Assembly: GCF_050946405.1 (NCBI RefSeq)
Contig: NZ_JBMNUS010000003.1
Coordinates: 186,001-250,000 of the forward strand
DNA length: 64,000 bases
Reading direction: 5' to 3'
DNA from: Pseudochelatococcus sp050946405
Lineage (GTDB): Bacteria; Pseudomonadota; Alphaproteobacteria; Rhizobiales; Beijerinckiaceae
Below, in pieces: positions 63,912-64,000 of the stretch. A program made the translations under genes and the position numbers. The notes beneath the pieces are model-generated. The model was not told where the DNA came from, did not search any database, and saw only the letters and a list, made by a program, of their open reading frames with translations. The first letter of the stretch is position 1. Each line of letters opens with the position of its first letter.

Positions 63912-64000
63912 TCACAGCACGCGGGCGACACCGTGCGCCAGCGGCGGCAGGCGGATGGTGCCCAGAATCTCGCGCACGAACGCCGGCTCGCCCTCCTCCG
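63912..64000 (-). CDS. 3' end of a gene entering from the right edge, possibly pcm
   Basis: Twenty-nine codons and a TGA stop are visible, ending FVREILGTIRLPPLAHGVAR followed by VL. The ending, and the location next to an NlpD-like gene where surE-pcm often lie, is compatible with protein-L-isoaspartate methyltransferase, but too little is visible to be sure. The 165-base gap to the LysM gene shows nothing further. Confidence 0.5.
   Translation of the reverse strand, partial: EEGEPAFVREILGTIRLPPLAHGVARVL

Overview
The window is chromosomal DNA from a GC-rich alphaproteobacterium, most likely of the order Hyphomicrobiales (Rhizobiales). The evidence is syntenic and sequence-based: tpiA-secG-pyrG-kdsA; dnaK-dnaJ-pmtA-type methyltransferase-pyrF-dapB-gpmA; rpmI-rplT-pheS-pheT; yajC-secD-secF followed by an Mth938-domain gene and a squalene/phytoene-synthase-like gene; a DUF1127 gene; a GTTC-N7-GTTC LexA box between ssb and uvrA; and CTTG-N-CTATAT-type heat-shock promoter spacing at dnaK. 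Genus cannot be assigned from the sequence alone.

Layout. 1-3648 (+): end of an aromatic meta-cleavage operon (acetaldehyde dehydrogenase, 4-hydroxy-2-oxovalerate aldolase, ring-fission-product hydrolase, extradiol dioxygenase). 3765-10463: a Pat/Pka-type acyltransferase, a SIMPL-domain protein, ilvD, a Nudix hydrolase and a small lipoprotein. 10482-12723: an AT-rich gap, then exbB-exbD without tonB. 12863-16877: glcDEF glycolate oxidase. 17018-24988: a TPR protein, ispE, tpiA, secG, pyrG, a DUF350 protein and kdsA. 24992-26608 (-): a low-GC gene for a CE-clan (Ulp1/YopJ-like) cysteine protease, the least ordinary gene of the window. 26748-31446: prmA, uvrD/pcrA and two secreted proteins of unknown role. 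32079-39749: dnaK, dnaJ, methyltransferase, pyrF, a DUF1330 protein, dapB, gpmA and a secreted protein. 39951-48175 (-): grpE, glnD, pheT, pheS, rplT, rpmI. 48544-50762 (-): two small genes and an alkaline phosphatase. 51094-56858: ssb and uvrA diverging from a LexA box, a DUF1127 protein and trmFO. 56967-61337 (-): squalene/phytoene-synthase-like protein, Mth938 protein, secF, secD, yajC. 61489-64000: a DUF815 ATPase, an NlpD-like LysM/LytM protein and the 3' end of another gene.

How the genes work together. The meta-cleavage genes turn catechol-type substrates into pyruvate and acetyl-CoA. glcDEF feeds glyoxylate metabolism. Most of the rest is core biosynthesis, translation, chaperone, secretion and repair functions. 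Two features cut across this background. One is the protease gene, which has its own near-consensus promoter and sits directly after kdsA, where many Rhizobiales carry eno; it looks acquired and may be a host-directed effector. The other is a family of about 100-bp intergenic double-hairpin repeats (four clear copies and several degenerate ones), three of which abut or supply the stop codon of the preceding gene. No tRNA, rRNA, CRISPR array, insertion sequence or integrase gene was recognised.
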